Below, in pieces: positions 51,479 through 60,854 of a stretch of DNA of 64,000 nt (the first letter of the stretch is position 1; every line of letters starts with the position of its first letter). The notes beneath the pieces were generated by a model. That model searched no databases. It was not told the DNA's origin and saw nothing but the letters and a program-made list of their open reading frames with translations. Source of the stretch: Mycobacterium sp. OTB74 (GTDB lineage: Bacteria; Actinomycetota; Actinomycetes; Mycobacteriales; Mycobacteriaceae); contig NZ_JARXVD010000026.1 in NCBI RefSeq assembly GCF_029892685.1, positions 1 through 64,000 of the forward strand. The letters run 5' to 3'. A program made the translations under genes and the position numbers.

Positions 51479-54472
51479 ATGACCGCGTTCACGGACCGTC
51501 TCCGCCATCTGACTTCACGCCGCCTGCCGAGCGATTTCGGGTATGGCGCGTTCATCTCTTACAGCGGTGGCCGGGACCGGGATCTGATCCCGCAGATTCA
51601 GCATGGCGTGGAGAAGCTCGCCACCCGCTGGTATCGACCGCCGGCAATGCGCGTTTTCCTGGACAAGACCAGCATTTCGGCCGGGCCCAAGCTCTGGTCG
51701 AAGATCGAATACGGGTTGTCACGGTCGGAATGGCTGATTGTGATGGCCTCGCCCGAGGCCGCCGCGTCGGAATGGGTGGATCGCGAGATTCGATGGTGGT
51801 CAGAGCACCGCAGCGTAGACAACATGCTCCTGGTACTCACCGAAGGGACATTGTCCTGGGACGAGACAACAAACGACTTCGACCCCGCGTCAACGGCACT
51901 ACCTCCTTGTCTGCGTGGGAGATTCGCCGAGGAGCCGGTGTGGGTATCGGTGACGTGGACAGACGAAGGAGGCAAGCACATCCCGGATGTCGAGCGGGTG
52001 GTCCTCGATGTCGCATCTGTGATCCGGGGTGTTCCCAAGGACCAATTGGCTTCAGCTGCCTTGAAAGAACACCGTCGCACGATGCGCTGGGCAGTAGGGG
52101 CCGCCGGTGTCCTCGCAGTACTTTTGGTGGCCGCACTGGTATTCGCAACGACAACAGTGATGCAGCGAGACCGTGCCAACCGGAACTTCCAGCAGGCCAC
52201 AGCGTCCCGGCTGGCGGTGGACTCACGTTCTCTGCTTTCCGATCCGCAACACCTTGACGACGTTCGCGCCATCCAGGAAGCCCTTGTGTCAGACAAGCTC
52301 TCGCCGAATCCATCTTTGTTGCTCCAGACCCTGCTCACCACATCTGACATCAACAAGGTCATCAAAACCGGAAAACCATTCACGTCGGGCCTGGACTTGG
52401 CATCGGGAACCCTCGATCCCCGAGCCCTCGGAATCGTGTACGGAGTGGCGTTCAACCCCGAAGGCAGCCGAATTATCACTGCCGGCGCCCAGATTCGGCT
52501 GTGGAACACCGATACCGGTCAGCGTGAGACACAGTTTGACTCGTTGCTCCCGGTGCAGAGCGTCGCGGTCAGCCCCGACGGGCATCGCATCGTGACGGGC
52601 GGGCTGGAGTTGCGCCTGTGGGACGACGCTGGCAAGCCTGTGACACCGCCACTCGAAGGCCACGAAGGCAGGGTCAACAGCGTGTCGTTCAGCCCGGACG
52701 GACATCGAATTGTCTCGGGGAGTGAAGACGGCACCTTACGAATATGGAATGCAGACAACGGATTACCTGTCGGACAACCGATGTCGGGACATGCCGGTGC
52801 GGTACGGGCAGTGGCGTTCAGCGCTGATGGTGGCCGTATCTTCTCCGGTGGCCTTGACCACACCGTCCGAACCTGGGATACGTTGGCGCAGAAACCAATC
52901 GGACATGCTGTCGACGTTGGCTCAGAGGTAACCTCCCTCGCCGTCAGTTCGGATAACCGGCGGGTCGCCACCGCCGACGCCAAAGGTGGTGTCCACCTTT
53001 TCGACCCATCGGCAGACAACGCAGGAGATCGGCTGCCGACACCAAGCCAGAACTGGGCATCGGGCAAGAACTCCTTGTTCGCGATGGCATTCAGCCCAGA
53101 TGGCCTGCGGCTCATCGCGGGCGGGATGGATGGAGTCATTCATGTGTGGGGCGTCGAGGACCGTACACACTTGGGCGAAGCCCATGGCCACACCGGATGG
53201 ATCACCTCTCTGGCGTTCAGCCGCGACGGCCGACGGGTCGCGTCCAGCAGCCACGACGGCACAGTACGGATCTGGAATGTTGGAAAGCACCGCTCCGGCG
53301 GTTACCAGATTTTCGGTCCCGGCTCACCTGATGGCACAGCACCTTTTGCCCGCAGTGTTTCAATGAGCCCTGACAGTCGGCACCTAGCTGCCGGTTACCA
53401 AGACGGAAGTCTCTGGATTTTCGACACTGACACGGGCCGACAGGCCATCCCGCCGATGCAAAGCGACGGCGGAACAGTGGAGACCTCGCAATTCGGCCCG
53501 GATGGCCATTACATCGCATCCGCCGCCATGGACCGAAAAGTCCGGGTGTGGGACGCCGGCAGCGGACAGCGCATCGCCGAGTCACGCCCAGCGCACACCG
53601 ATACCATCGTGCAACTCATCTTCAGTCCCGATGGCAGTCACCTCTTGTCGACGAGTGAGGACACAACGCAGCTGTGGGACATCAAGTCCCAGTCCTTCGT
53701 CGGTGCCCCGTTGGACGGGGCCGAGCAATACTTCGGCAACATCGCCTTCAGCCCCGACGGGCGCCTCATCGCAGGTGGTGCAAAGGACCACTCAATTAGA
53801 GTGTGGAATGCCAACACCGGAGAGCCGGCACGTCAGCCGCTGACCGGTCATGCCGACACCATCAGCAGGGTGGCATTCAGCCCCGATGGACACCGAATGG
53901 TGTCCATAAGCCCGGACTCTCTCCGGCTGTGGGACACCACTAGTTGGCAATTGGTGGGCAAGCCGCAACGCAACACCAACATCTTCGCAAGCCTGGCAGT
54001 GAGCCCGACCGGAGACTTCTTTGTCACGGGTGGTTTGGGCAGCATCCAGCGCTGGAACATGAATACCGGTGAGCCAATCGGTGACCCGATGCCCGGGCAC
54101 CAGGGTGGCGTCGGAGACCTCGCAGTCACCAGCGACGGTAAGTTCATCATTTCCGGAAGCATGGACTCGACACTGCGATTCTGGGATTCCAAATCTGGTT
54201 CTCCTGTGGGAGATCCGCTCACCGCAGACTCTCAAAGCATTGCGACCCTCACAGTAAGATCTGACCGGCGCATACTTTCGATGGATATCAACCTCTCAGC
54301 GGACCAGACCGTCTCGGCATGGATCTGGCCGGCGCCAGCTGCCTGGCATGACGATCTCTGTAAGAAGTTGAGCTACAACATGAGTGACGATCAATGGGAT
54401 CGGTGGGTATCACCCGATATCAAATCCCGGGAGCTCTGCGAAGGGCTGCCGAGACTTGACAGCGGCGGCTGA
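51479..54472 (+). CDS. TIR-transmembrane-WD40 receptor-like protein
   Basis: The 997-residue product has an N-terminal TIR domain (21-155: GAFISYSGGRDRDL, MRVFLDKTSISAGPKLWSKI, putative catalytic Glu103 in SEWVDREI). A basic stretch and one membrane segment (204-226) follow. Then come about 14 clear WD40 repeats plus one degenerate one (from about 318 to 950; examples VNSVSFSPDGHRIVSGSEDG and ISRVAFSPDGHRMVSISPDS), enough for two seven-blade propellers. A Cys-containing C-terminal segment ends the chain. AGGGGG precedes ATG 51479. With TIR at the N-terminus the propellers would be outside the membrane. The role is probably ligand sensing coupled to TIR activity. Confidence 0.82.
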   Translation: MTAFTDRLRHLTSRRLPSDFGYGAFISYSGGRDRDLIPQIQHGVEKLATRWYRPPAMRVFLDKTSISAGPKLWSKIEYGLSRSEWLIVMASPEAAASEWVDREIRWWSEHRSVDNMLLVLTEGTLSWDETTNDFDPASTALPPCLRGRFAEEPVWVSVTWTDEGGKHIPDVERVVLDVASVIRGVPKDQLASAALKEHRRTMRWAVGAAGVLAVLLVAALVFATTTVMQRDRANRNFQQATASRLAVDSRSLLSDPQHLDDVRAIQEALVSDKLSPNPSLLLQTLLTTSDINKVIKTGKPFTSGLDLASGTLDPRALGIVYGVAFNPEGSRIITAGAQIRLWNTDTGQRETQFDSLLPVQSVAVSPDGHRIVTGGLELRLWDDAGKPVTPPLEGHEGRVNSVSFSPDGHRIVSGSEDGTLRIWNADNGLPVGQPMSGHAGAVRAVAFSADGGRIFSGGLDHTVRTWDTLAQKPIGHAVDVGSEVTSLAVSSDNRRVATADAKGGVHLFDPSADNAGDRLPTPSQNWASGKNSLFAMAFSPDGLRLIAGGMDGVIHVWGVEDRTHLGEAHGHTGWITSLAFSRDGRRVASSSHDGTVRIWNVGKHRSGGYQIFGPGSPDGTAPFARSVSMSPDSRHLAAGYQDGSLWIFDTDTGRQAIPPMQSDGGTVETSQFGPDGHYIASAAMDRKVRVWDAGSGQRIAESRPAHTDTIVQLIFSPDGSHLLSTSEDTTQLWDIKSQSFVGAPLDGAEQYFGNIAFSPDGRLIAGGAKDHSIRVWNANTGEPARQPLTGHADTISRVAFSPDGHRMVSISPDSLRLWDTTSWQLVGKPQRNTNIFASLAVSPTGDFFVTGGLGSIQRWNMNTGEPIGDPMPGHQGGVGDLAVTSDGKFIISGSMDSTLRFWDSKSGSPVGDPLTADSQSIATLTVRSDRRILSMDINLSADQTVSAWIWPAPAAWHDDLCKKLSYNMSDDQWDRWVSPDIKSRELCEGLPRLDSGG

Positions 54473-54591
54473 CTACCGAGCGCCCCCGCACTTAAAATCA
54501 TTGTTTACCTGGTGCATTTCTGCCACTCCATCCCGATCGCCTTCTGCATCCCATGTCAGTCTCGGCCCAAACCGACTGATTCTGACTGCTG

Positions 54592-56142
54592 CTATTGCGT
54601 CACGACGGGCACGGTCAGTTTCGAGGGCGTCACGGCACCGGTGTGAATGGTATGGGGACCATCGTTGACCGTGTCCTTGTGCCGAAGCGCCGGGTATCGG
54701 TCGGCGTCGCGCCCGCCGATCTCGAGGACCAACTCCGATCCAGCTTCGAAAAAAGTACTGCTGGGCCAGATTTCGATGACCAACTCCGTTGGCTGGTGCG
54801 GCGTGAACGGTTCTGCGGCGCGATGGGTGTGAAATGGCCGCTCCGGCCGGCTGCGAGTCGGGTCGATCTCGCGATGCGATGCTCGCAGCCAACCCTTCGC
54901 CGCGCCGTCACGTGGGTATGCGTTGTAGCCGATGAACGGCACCACAGCCCCTGTGCTGTCACGCTTTCGCACGACGACGAACAGGTCCATGTCGGTGCCA
55001 TCACTGATGCTCGCCCACAAGGTGAGGGCCATGCTGCCGGTGATCTCGGTGTCTTCGGTGAATCGGCAGCTGAACCGTGCCCGGTCGGCATGTGGGTCAT
55101 AGCTGACAGTCGACTCGGCATCGGGTTGTTTGGTACCCAGCGTCATCGACTCGGCATCAAGATAGAAGTCCTGAAGCCGGGCATCCGGAAGCGGCCAGGT
55201 CGTCGACGTGCGCACGGTGTACTGCTCGCGGGTGCGGCGAACCTCGTAGCGGACGGCGGGTTGGTCAGCCCAGTCTCCTGGAGCATCCTTGAGAAAGTGA
55301 TCGAGAAAACAACGTTGCAGGTCAAGCGATTCCGGTCGGTAGTAGCTCTCCCACTTGCGCCGACCGTGGGCGTACAGCCATTTCGGTCCGCTGATCTGTT
55401 CGTAGGCCAGCAGCGTGCCGCGGGTATGCAGGCCATGGTCCGACCAACTTGCGCACACCAGGGCGGGCACCTCGATGCGGGACAGATCGGGTCGTTTGGC
55501 GGCCCAGTAGGCGTCGTCAAACGGGTGGGCGCGGCTGTCGGCGAGAAAATCTTCACCCATCCCATTTCTGTTGCTGCCCCGGCGCATTCGCATCTTCCAC
55601 CAGATGGGGACGAATCCCGTCTCGGGAATGCCACCGTGGTAGGCGAACTCGCGCAGTAGATCGGATGCGCCTTCCCATGCCACGATCGCTCGCAGGCCGC
55701 GCGGCCGTAGCGCGGCGACCCGCCACTGGGACATGCACAGATAGGACACCCCGTTGAGTCCGACTGCGCCGGTGGACCAGGGCTGGTCCGCAGCCCACGC
55801 GATTGCCTCGGCATAGTCCTGGGCATCGCGGTCCGTCAGAAACCCGCCGAAACCGTCGGAGGCATGCATTCCCCGGGTGTCGCCCTGGACGACGGTGTAG
55901 CCGTGTTCGACCCAGAACTGAGGGTCTGGTGACTCGAATCCGGTCAGCCGCGAACAGTTCAAATGGCCGAACCGCACTCCCGACAGCCGCATGGCTGCCA
56001 TCCCGAACCGATCCGGGGTGCGATCCTTGCCGTATGGAGTCATCGACATGACCACCGGAGCCGGTTGCCGTGGCCGGTAGACGTTGACCCGCAGAACAAC
56101 GCCGTCGGACATGGTGACCGGCACATTTTTCTCGACGATCAT
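54592..56142 (-). CDS. CocE/NonD-type hydrolase (X-Pro dipeptidyl-peptidase family)
   Basis: The 516-residue enzyme has the CocE layout: alpha/beta-hydrolase core with MSDGVVLRVNVYRP and PVVMSMTPYGKD, and the nucleophile Ser in GLNGVSYLCMSQW. The catalytic Asp/His region is VPALVCASWSDHGLHTRGT, and a C-terminal jelly-roll domain follows (FTEDTEITGSMALTLWASIS). ATG 56142 follows GGGGAGGAG. Related enzymes cleave esters or amides such as cocaine or glutaryl-7-ACA; the natural substrate is unknown. It is convergent with the TIR-WD40 gene and divergent from the ssu operon. Confidence 0.8.
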   Translation of the reverse strand: MIVEKNVPVTMSDGVVLRVNVYRPRQPAPVVMSMTPYGKDRTPDRFGMAAMRLSGVRFGHLNCSRLTGFESPDPQFWVEHGYTVVQGDTRGMHASDGFGGFLTDRDAQDYAEAIAWAADQPWSTGAVGLNGVSYLCMSQWRVAALRPRGLRAIVAWEGASDLLREFAYHGGIPETGFVPIWWKMRMRRGSNRNGMGEDFLADSRAHPFDDAYWAAKRPDLSRIEVPALVCASWSDHGLHTRGTLLAYEQISGPKWLYAHGRRKWESYYRPESLDLQRCFLDHFLKDAPGDWADQPAVRYEVRRTREQYTVRTSTTWPLPDARLQDFYLDAESMTLGTKQPDAESTVSYDPHADRARFSCRFTEDTEITGSMALTLWASISDGTDMDLFVVVRKRDSTGAVVPFIGYNAYPRDGAAKGWLRASHREIDPTRSRPERPFHTHRAAEPFTPHQPTELVIEIWPSSTFFEAGSELVLEIGGRDADRYPALRHKDTVNDGPHTIHTGAVTPSKLTVPVVTQ

Positions 56143-56330
56143 GGCGCTCCTCCCCTGCACTAAAACTGTAGATCGATTGCCCGCTCTGACACACCCCGCG
56201 AGCCGGAAACACCGACTGAATCCTGTGGAATCACCGCGACTGTAAATCTTCACTGCGCCGCGACGGCCTCCTAGGTTCGGCGTAGCGATGTGCGCCCGCA
56301 CGCCGAACGCCGTCAACCGTGGGGAGTGTG

Positions 56331-57167
56331 ATGACCACCCGCAGTCCCCTGGCCGCCACCACGCCCCTGGCAGCCGGCGCGGCTACCGCGCCCACGCTGT
56401 CGTGGCACGAGCGGGTCCGAGTACGGCGCTGGGAGATCATCCGATGGCTGTCGCCGTTGGCGGTGCTGATCATCTGGCAGGCTGGAAGTGCCTGGGGCAT
56501 AATCGATCCCGATACTCTTCCGGCCCCGCAGAAGATCGCCGAAGCCGGCATAGAACTGATCGGCAATGGCCAACTCGCTGCGGCACTGCGGGTTTCGGGT
56601 ATCCGTGCTGCGGAAGGCCTGGTGCTGGGCGGCGGCATCGGCATCGCGCTGGGCACGCTGGTGGGGCTGTCCCGGTGGGTCGACGCCACCGTCGACCCGA
56701 CGATGCAGATGATCCGCGCACTGCCTCACCTCGGCTTGATTCCGCTCTTCATCCTGTGGTTCGGGATCGGTGAACTGCCCAAGGTGCTCATGGTGGCACT
56801 TGGTGCGGCGTTTCCGCTGTACCTCAATACCTCGTCGGCCATCCGTCAGGTCGATTCAAAATTCTTCGAAACCGCCGAGGTACTTGGTTTTTCCTTCTGG
56901 CAGCGGTTACGGACCATCATCATTCCCAGCGCCGCTCCCCAGGTCCTGGTTGGGCTGCGTCAATCCCTGGCCATTTCGTGGCTGACCCTGATCGTCGCCG
57001 AGCAGATCAATGCGGACTCCGGGGTCGGGTATCTGATCAACAATGCGCGCGACTTCCTGCGGATCGACGTGATCATCTTCGGGCTCACGGTGTACGCACT
57101 GCTGGGCATCGTCACCGACGCGCTGGTCCGGGTTCTGGAGCGTCGCGCTCTGCGGTATCGAGTCTGA
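56331..57167 (+). CDS. ssuC: Aliphatic sulfonate ABC transporter permease
   Basis: The 278-residue inner-membrane permease has about six membrane segments and the EAA-type loop FFETAEVLGFSFWQRLRTII, then IPSAAPQVLVGLRQS. This is the SsuC/TauC class. ATG 56331 follows GGGGAG; an in-frame GTG is four codons earlier. It is the first gene of a tight operon with ATPase, binding lipoprotein and monooxygenase genes, for use of sulfonates as a sulfur source. In enteric bacteria this is induced by sulfate limitation; no regulator site is recognised here. Confidence 0.87.
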   Translation: MTTRSPLAATTPLAAGAATAPTLSWHERVRVRRWEIIRWLSPLAVLIIWQAGSAWGIIDPDTLPAPQKIAEAGIELIGNGQLAAALRVSGIRAAEGLVLGGGIGIALGTLVGLSRWVDATVDPTMQMIRALPHLGLIPLFILWFGIGELPKVLMVALGAAFPLYLNTSSAIRQVDSKFFETAEVLGFSFWQRLRTIIIPSAAPQVLVGLRQSLAISWLTLIVAEQINADSGVGYLINNARDFLRIDVIIFGLTVYALLGIVTDALVRVLERRALRYRV

Positions 57168-57177
57168 AAGGCTAACG

Positions 57178-57930
57178 ATGACAGTGATTTACGACCCCGC
57201 CGCCGATACCGCGGTAGCGCCTGACACGCTTGCGGCGGAGTTGCGGTCGGTATCCAAGTGGTACGGAGCCACGCGGGTGCTTCATGACGTGAGCCTTCGA
57301 GTGAGGCGCGGCGAGATCGTGGCGTTGGTCGGCCGCAGCGGCTCGGGTAAGTCGACGGTACTGCGGGTGCTGGCAGGTCTGGCCGACGACCACCACGGAT
57401 ATCGAGAAGTTCATGGTGCACCCGCCCTGGCCTTCCAGGAACCGCGACTGTTTCCGTGGCGGTCGGTTCGAGAGAACGTTCGCTACGGCCTGACTCGAAG
57501 CAAAATTGCTCGCGCCGAGGCGTATTCACGCACCGAACGGGCGCTGGCCGAGGTGGGGTTGGCCGACAAGATACAAGCGTGGCCACTCACCCTGTCCGGC
57601 GGACAGGCGCAACGGGTTGCTCTGGCACGCGCACTGGTGGCCGAGCCGCAACTGCTGCTGCTCGACGAGCCGTTCGGCGCGCTAGACGCACTGACCCGGC
57701 TGTCCATGCACCGCTTGCTGCTGAACCTTTGGCGCCAACACGATTTCGGAGTTCTGCTGGTCACCCACGATGTGGACGAGGCGATAGCGCTGGCCGACAC
57801 CGTCGTAGTGCTGGACCACGGCCGGGTGGTGCACACCCTGCACATCGAGAACCCCCGTCAGCCGCACGGGCAACACAGCGGCCGCACCGACGAATACCGC
57901 GTTGAACTTCTTGCGAAACTGGGGGTTTGA
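57178..57930 (+). CDS. ssuB: Aliphatic sulfonate ABC transporter ATPase
   Basis: The 250-residue ATPase has Walker A GRSGSGKST, Q-loop in AFQEPRLFPW, signature LSGGQAQRVALARAL, Walker B LLLLDEPFGALD and the switch His in LLVTHDVDEA. Spacing from ssuC is 10 bases and the binding protein gene follows one base after the stop, so the operon is translationally tight. It energises sulfonate uptake. Confidence 0.9.
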   Translation: MTVIYDPAADTAVAPDTLAAELRSVSKWYGATRVLHDVSLRVRRGEIVALVGRSGSGKSTVLRVLAGLADDHHGYREVHGAPALAFQEPRLFPWRSVRENVRYGLTRSKIARAEAYSRTERALAEVGLADKIQAWPLTLSGGQAQRVALARALVAEPQLLLLDEPFGALDALTRLSMHRLLLNLWRQHDFGVLLVTHDVDEAIALADTVVVLDHGRVVHTLHIENPRQPHGQHSGRTDEYRVELLAKLGV

Positions 57931-57931
57931 G

Positions 57932-58957
57932 ATGAAATATCCACGCGTACGGTCGCTGGTACCCGTCCTGGCCGCCGCCACACTACTCACGGCATGCGTC
58001 TCCGGTCACGGTACCAACGCAGAATCGCCCGTGCCGCAGTCTGTCCCACCATCGGAGGTAGCCGGGCTGACCCTGCAGGTGGGCGACCAGAAGGGCGGGA
58101 CTGAGTCGCTGCTGCGCGCTGCCGGGGAACTGGACAACGTGCCCTACAAGGTTCAATTCTCGACGTTCACCTCCGGACCACCAGAGGTCGAGGCCGCCAC
58201 TGCCGGCAAGATCGATTTCGCGGTCACCGGGAACACCCCACCGATCTTCGGCGCCGCAGCCGGCGCGAAAATTCGTGTGGTAGCGGCCTATTCGAATAGC
58301 GCCGAAGGTGACCAGATCCTGGTGCCCGCCGATTCGCCCATCCACTCTGTCGGCGACCTACGCGGCAAGAAGGTCCTGGTCGGCAAAGGCAGTTCAGGGC
58401 ATGGCCACCTGCTGCTCCAGTTGCAGAGGGCCAACCTCACGGTCAAGGACATCAACCTGGTGTTCCTGCAACCGGCCGACTCGTTCACCGCGCTGAGTCA
58501 AGGCCGGGCCGATGCGTGGGCCATCTGGGACCCCTACACGGCCGTCGCCCAGAAGCAACTCAAGGTACGCACCCTGATCACAGCCGCAGGCGTCAGCAAC
58601 GGCTACGCGTTTGGGATCGCTTCACTGGACGCCCTTCGAGACGCCAGACGCAACACCGCCTTGGCCGACTTCGTGCAACGAGTGGCTCGCGCATCTGTCT
58701 GGGCTCAAGCACATCCCGACCAATGGTACGAAAAGTACGCTGCAGCAATAGGAATCGACCCCGCGGCGGCTCAACTTGCGCAATCACGGAGCCTGCGACT
58801 GGCCATCCCCCTCACTGACCAGGTAATCGCCTCCGAGCAGAAACTGGCCGACGCATTCGCACAGTCGGGACAACTCGAAGGCACACCCGCCTTTTCCCAT
58901 TTTGTTGACAATCGGTTCGGTGACGCACTGTCTCCGTTCTGGAACACCGCCAAATAG
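57932..58957 (+). CDS. ssuA: Sulfonate-binding lipoprotein
   Basis: The 341-residue precursor has a lipobox LTAC (Cys at about 24), then a type II binding-protein fold: GLTLQVGDQKGGTESLLRAA, TAGKIDFAVTGNTPPIFGAA, GKKVLVGKGSSGHGHLL and QGRADAWAIWDPYTA. This is the SsuA/TauA/NMT1-like class. It captures sulfonates outside the membrane. ATG 57932 comes directly after the ssuB stop; a longer frame adds non-signal residues. The monooxygenase gene is 12 bases downstream. Confidence 0.87.
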   Translation: MKYPRVRSLVPVLAAATLLTACVSGHGTNAESPVPQSVPPSEVAGLTLQVGDQKGGTESLLRAAGELDNVPYKVQFSTFTSGPPEVEAATAGKIDFAVTGNTPPIFGAAAGAKIRVVAAYSNSAEGDQILVPADSPIHSVGDLRGKKVLVGKGSSGHGHLLLQLQRANLTVKDINLVFLQPADSFTALSQGRADAWAIWDPYTAVAQKQLKVRTLITAAGVSNGYAFGIASLDALRDARRNTALADFVQRVARASVWAQAHPDQWYEKYAAAIGIDPAAAQLAQSRSLRLAIPLTDQVIASEQKLADAFAQSGQLEGTPAFSHFVDNRFGDALSPFWNTAK

Positions 58958-58969
58958 GAGGTAAATCCC

Positions 58970-60067
58970 TTGGCCGCCAAGTTCTTCTGGTTCCTACCCA
59001 CCAACGGCGACAGCCGTTCGATCGTGGGCGCCTCACACGCATCGACGCATCACACCATTCCGGCGGGATACCGCGAACCAAGCCTGCGCTATCTGGGTGA
59101 GGTAGCCCGGGCGGCCGATCGTCTCGGCTACGAAGGCGTACTGACCCCGACCGGAACCTGGTGCGAGGACGCCTGGTTGACCTCGGCTGCGCTACTCGAG
59201 CAGACAGAGCGGCTCAAATTCCTGGTGGCCTTCCGGCCCGGACTTGTGCCACCCACCCTGGCCGCTCAGCAGGCCGCGACATTCCAGCGCTTCTCCGGAG
59301 GCCGCCTGTTGCTCAACGTGGTCAGCGGTGGCGATGACACCGAGCAACGCCGGTTCGGCGACTGGCTCACCCACGACGAGCGCTATGGCCGCACCGACGA
59401 GTTCCTGAAGATCGTCCGGGACATCTGGCGAGGCGAGCCGGTGGACTACACCGGCACGCACTACACGGTCACTGATGCGAGGGTCTCAGCACCGCCAAAC
59501 CCTTTGCCACAGATCTATTTCGGTGGATCATCATCAGCGGCTCTACCGATCGCCGCCGAACACGTGGATGTGTACCTGACTTGGGGTGAGCCACCGGCCG
59601 CGGCGGCGGCCAAGATCGCCAAGGTGCGCGAACTGGCCAAAGCGCGTGGACGCTCGTTACGGTTCGGCATCCGACTGCACACCATCAGCCGGGACACCTC
59701 CGAAGCGGCCTGGGCCGTCGCCAACTCTCTGTTGGGAGATTTGACGCCAGACCAGATCGCACAGGCCACGGCCCTGCACTCCAAGTCGGAGTCTGAGGGG
59801 CAGCGCCGGATGACCGCGCTACACGGTGGACGGTTGGACCAGCTGGAGATCTACCCCAACCTGTGGGCAGGAGTCGGATTGGTGCGCGGCGGAGCCGGCA
59901 CGGCACTGGTCGGCAGTCACGAGGAGGTGGCCTCGCTGATATCCGAGTACCACGCTCTGGGTTTCGACGAATTCATCCTCTCCGGGTACCCGCATCTCGA
60001 GGAGGCCTATTGGTTCGCCGAGGGAGTGCTGCCGTTGCTGCGCAAGCGCGGCGCGCTCGCGGCCTAG
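58970..60067 (+). CDS. ssuD: FMNH2-dependent alkanesulfonate monooxygenase
   Basis: The 365-residue luciferase-like enzyme cleaves alkanesulfonates to aldehyde and sulfite using reduced flavin and O2. Family features are FWFLPTNGDSRSIVG, YEGVLTPTGTWCEDAW, FLVAFRPGLVPPTLAAQQAA, NVVSGGDDTEQRRFGD and DEFILSGYPHLEEAYWF. A TTG start at 58970 follows GGAGGTAAATCCC. It needs a flavin reductase such as SsuE, which is not in the window. The gene ends the ssuCBAD operon. Confidence 0.88.
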   Translation: MAAKFFWFLPTNGDSRSIVGASHASTHHTIPAGYREPSLRYLGEVARAADRLGYEGVLTPTGTWCEDAWLTSAALLEQTERLKFLVAFRPGLVPPTLAAQQAATFQRFSGGRLLLNVVSGGDDTEQRRFGDWLTHDERYGRTDEFLKIVRDIWRGEPVDYTGTHYTVTDARVSAPPNPLPQIYFGGSSSAALPIAAEHVDVYLTWGEPPAAAAAKIAKVRELAKARGRSLRFGIRLHTISRDTSEAAWAVANSLLGDLTPDQIAQATALHSKSESEGQRRMTALHGGRLDQLEIYPNLWAGVGLVRGGAGTALVGSHEEVASLISEYHALGFDEFILSGYPHLEEAYWFAEGVLPLLRKRGALAA

Positions 60068-60139
60068 CGTCGGGAAGCACCAGCGTAGCGAGTGCTGGAC
60101 TGTTCCGATCCCACTTGACGTCCAGGCGTGACGCCGTTG

Positions 60140-60676
60140 TCAGTCCAGCAACTCATCGATCTCCGACTTGATTTCCTCGGGCGTCACGTTCGATTCAAAC
60201 CGACGGATCACCTTGCCATTGCGGTCGACGAGGAACTTCGTGAAGTTCCATTTCACCTCGTCGCTGCCGATCGCCTCGGGACGCATGGCTTTGATGTACT
60301 CGTACAACGGACCATTTGTGGGTCCGAAGTCTCCCGGCGCCTGCGTACGCAGGTAGCCAAAGAGCGGATCCGCATCGGGACCGTTGACGTCGACCTTGCC
60401 GAATATCGGAAACGTGACGCCATAGTTGGTCGCGCAGAAGTCCTGGATGTCCGCGTCGGTGCCCGGTTCTTGAGCACCGAACTGATTGCATGGAAAGGCG
60501 AGGATCTCCAGCCCGCGGTTGCGGTTATCCCGGTAAAGCGCTTCGAGACCTGCGTACTGCGGTGTGAATCCGCATTTACTGGCAACGTTGACGATGAGCA
60601 CCAGACGGCCAGCGTAGGCATCGAGAGACTGGCGAGTGCCGTCGGCGGTCTTTGCGGAAAATGTGTGAATCGTCAT
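60140..60676 (-). CDS. Glutathione peroxidase-family (thiol peroxidase) protein
   Basis: The 178-residue enzyme has VNVASKCGFTPQYAGLEALY with the peroxidatic Cys, ILAFPCNQFGAQEPG with the second Cys, and VKWNFTKFLVDRNG for the Trp/Asn catalytic partners. Bacterial members usually use thioredoxin rather than glutathione; mycobacteria lack glutathione, so thioredoxin or mycothiol is more likely. ATG 60676 has AAAGAGG about ten bases upstream. It is convergent with ssuD. Confidence 0.87.
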   Translation of the reverse strand: MTIHTFSAKTADGTRQSLDAYAGRLVLIVNVASKCGFTPQYAGLEALYRDNRNRGLEILAFPCNQFGAQEPGTDADIQDFCATNYGVTFPIFGKVDVNGPDADPLFGYLRTQAPGDFGPTNGPLYEYIKAMRPEAIGSDEVKWNFTKFLVDRNGKVIRRFESNVTPEEIKSEIDELLD

Positions 60677-60854
60677 GCAGCTCAAACCTCTTTCCCTGTG
60701 GCGCCCAGCGCCGCGGACGCACGGCTATCTTGTAGCACATGCGATTTAATCCGGTCAGCTTTTCTTTGAAGCCAAGGAAAGCTGATGGCCTCCGAGGAGC
60801 ATCGCCGAAAGGGACCCCAGCGCACCAACCCCGGACACGGCTACCGTCGATCAG

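Noticed and set aside
60080..60098. Hairpin CCAGC-GCTGG between ssuD and the peroxidase gene
   Set aside because: Only five base pairs with a nine-base loop and no U tract; too weak to call a terminator.
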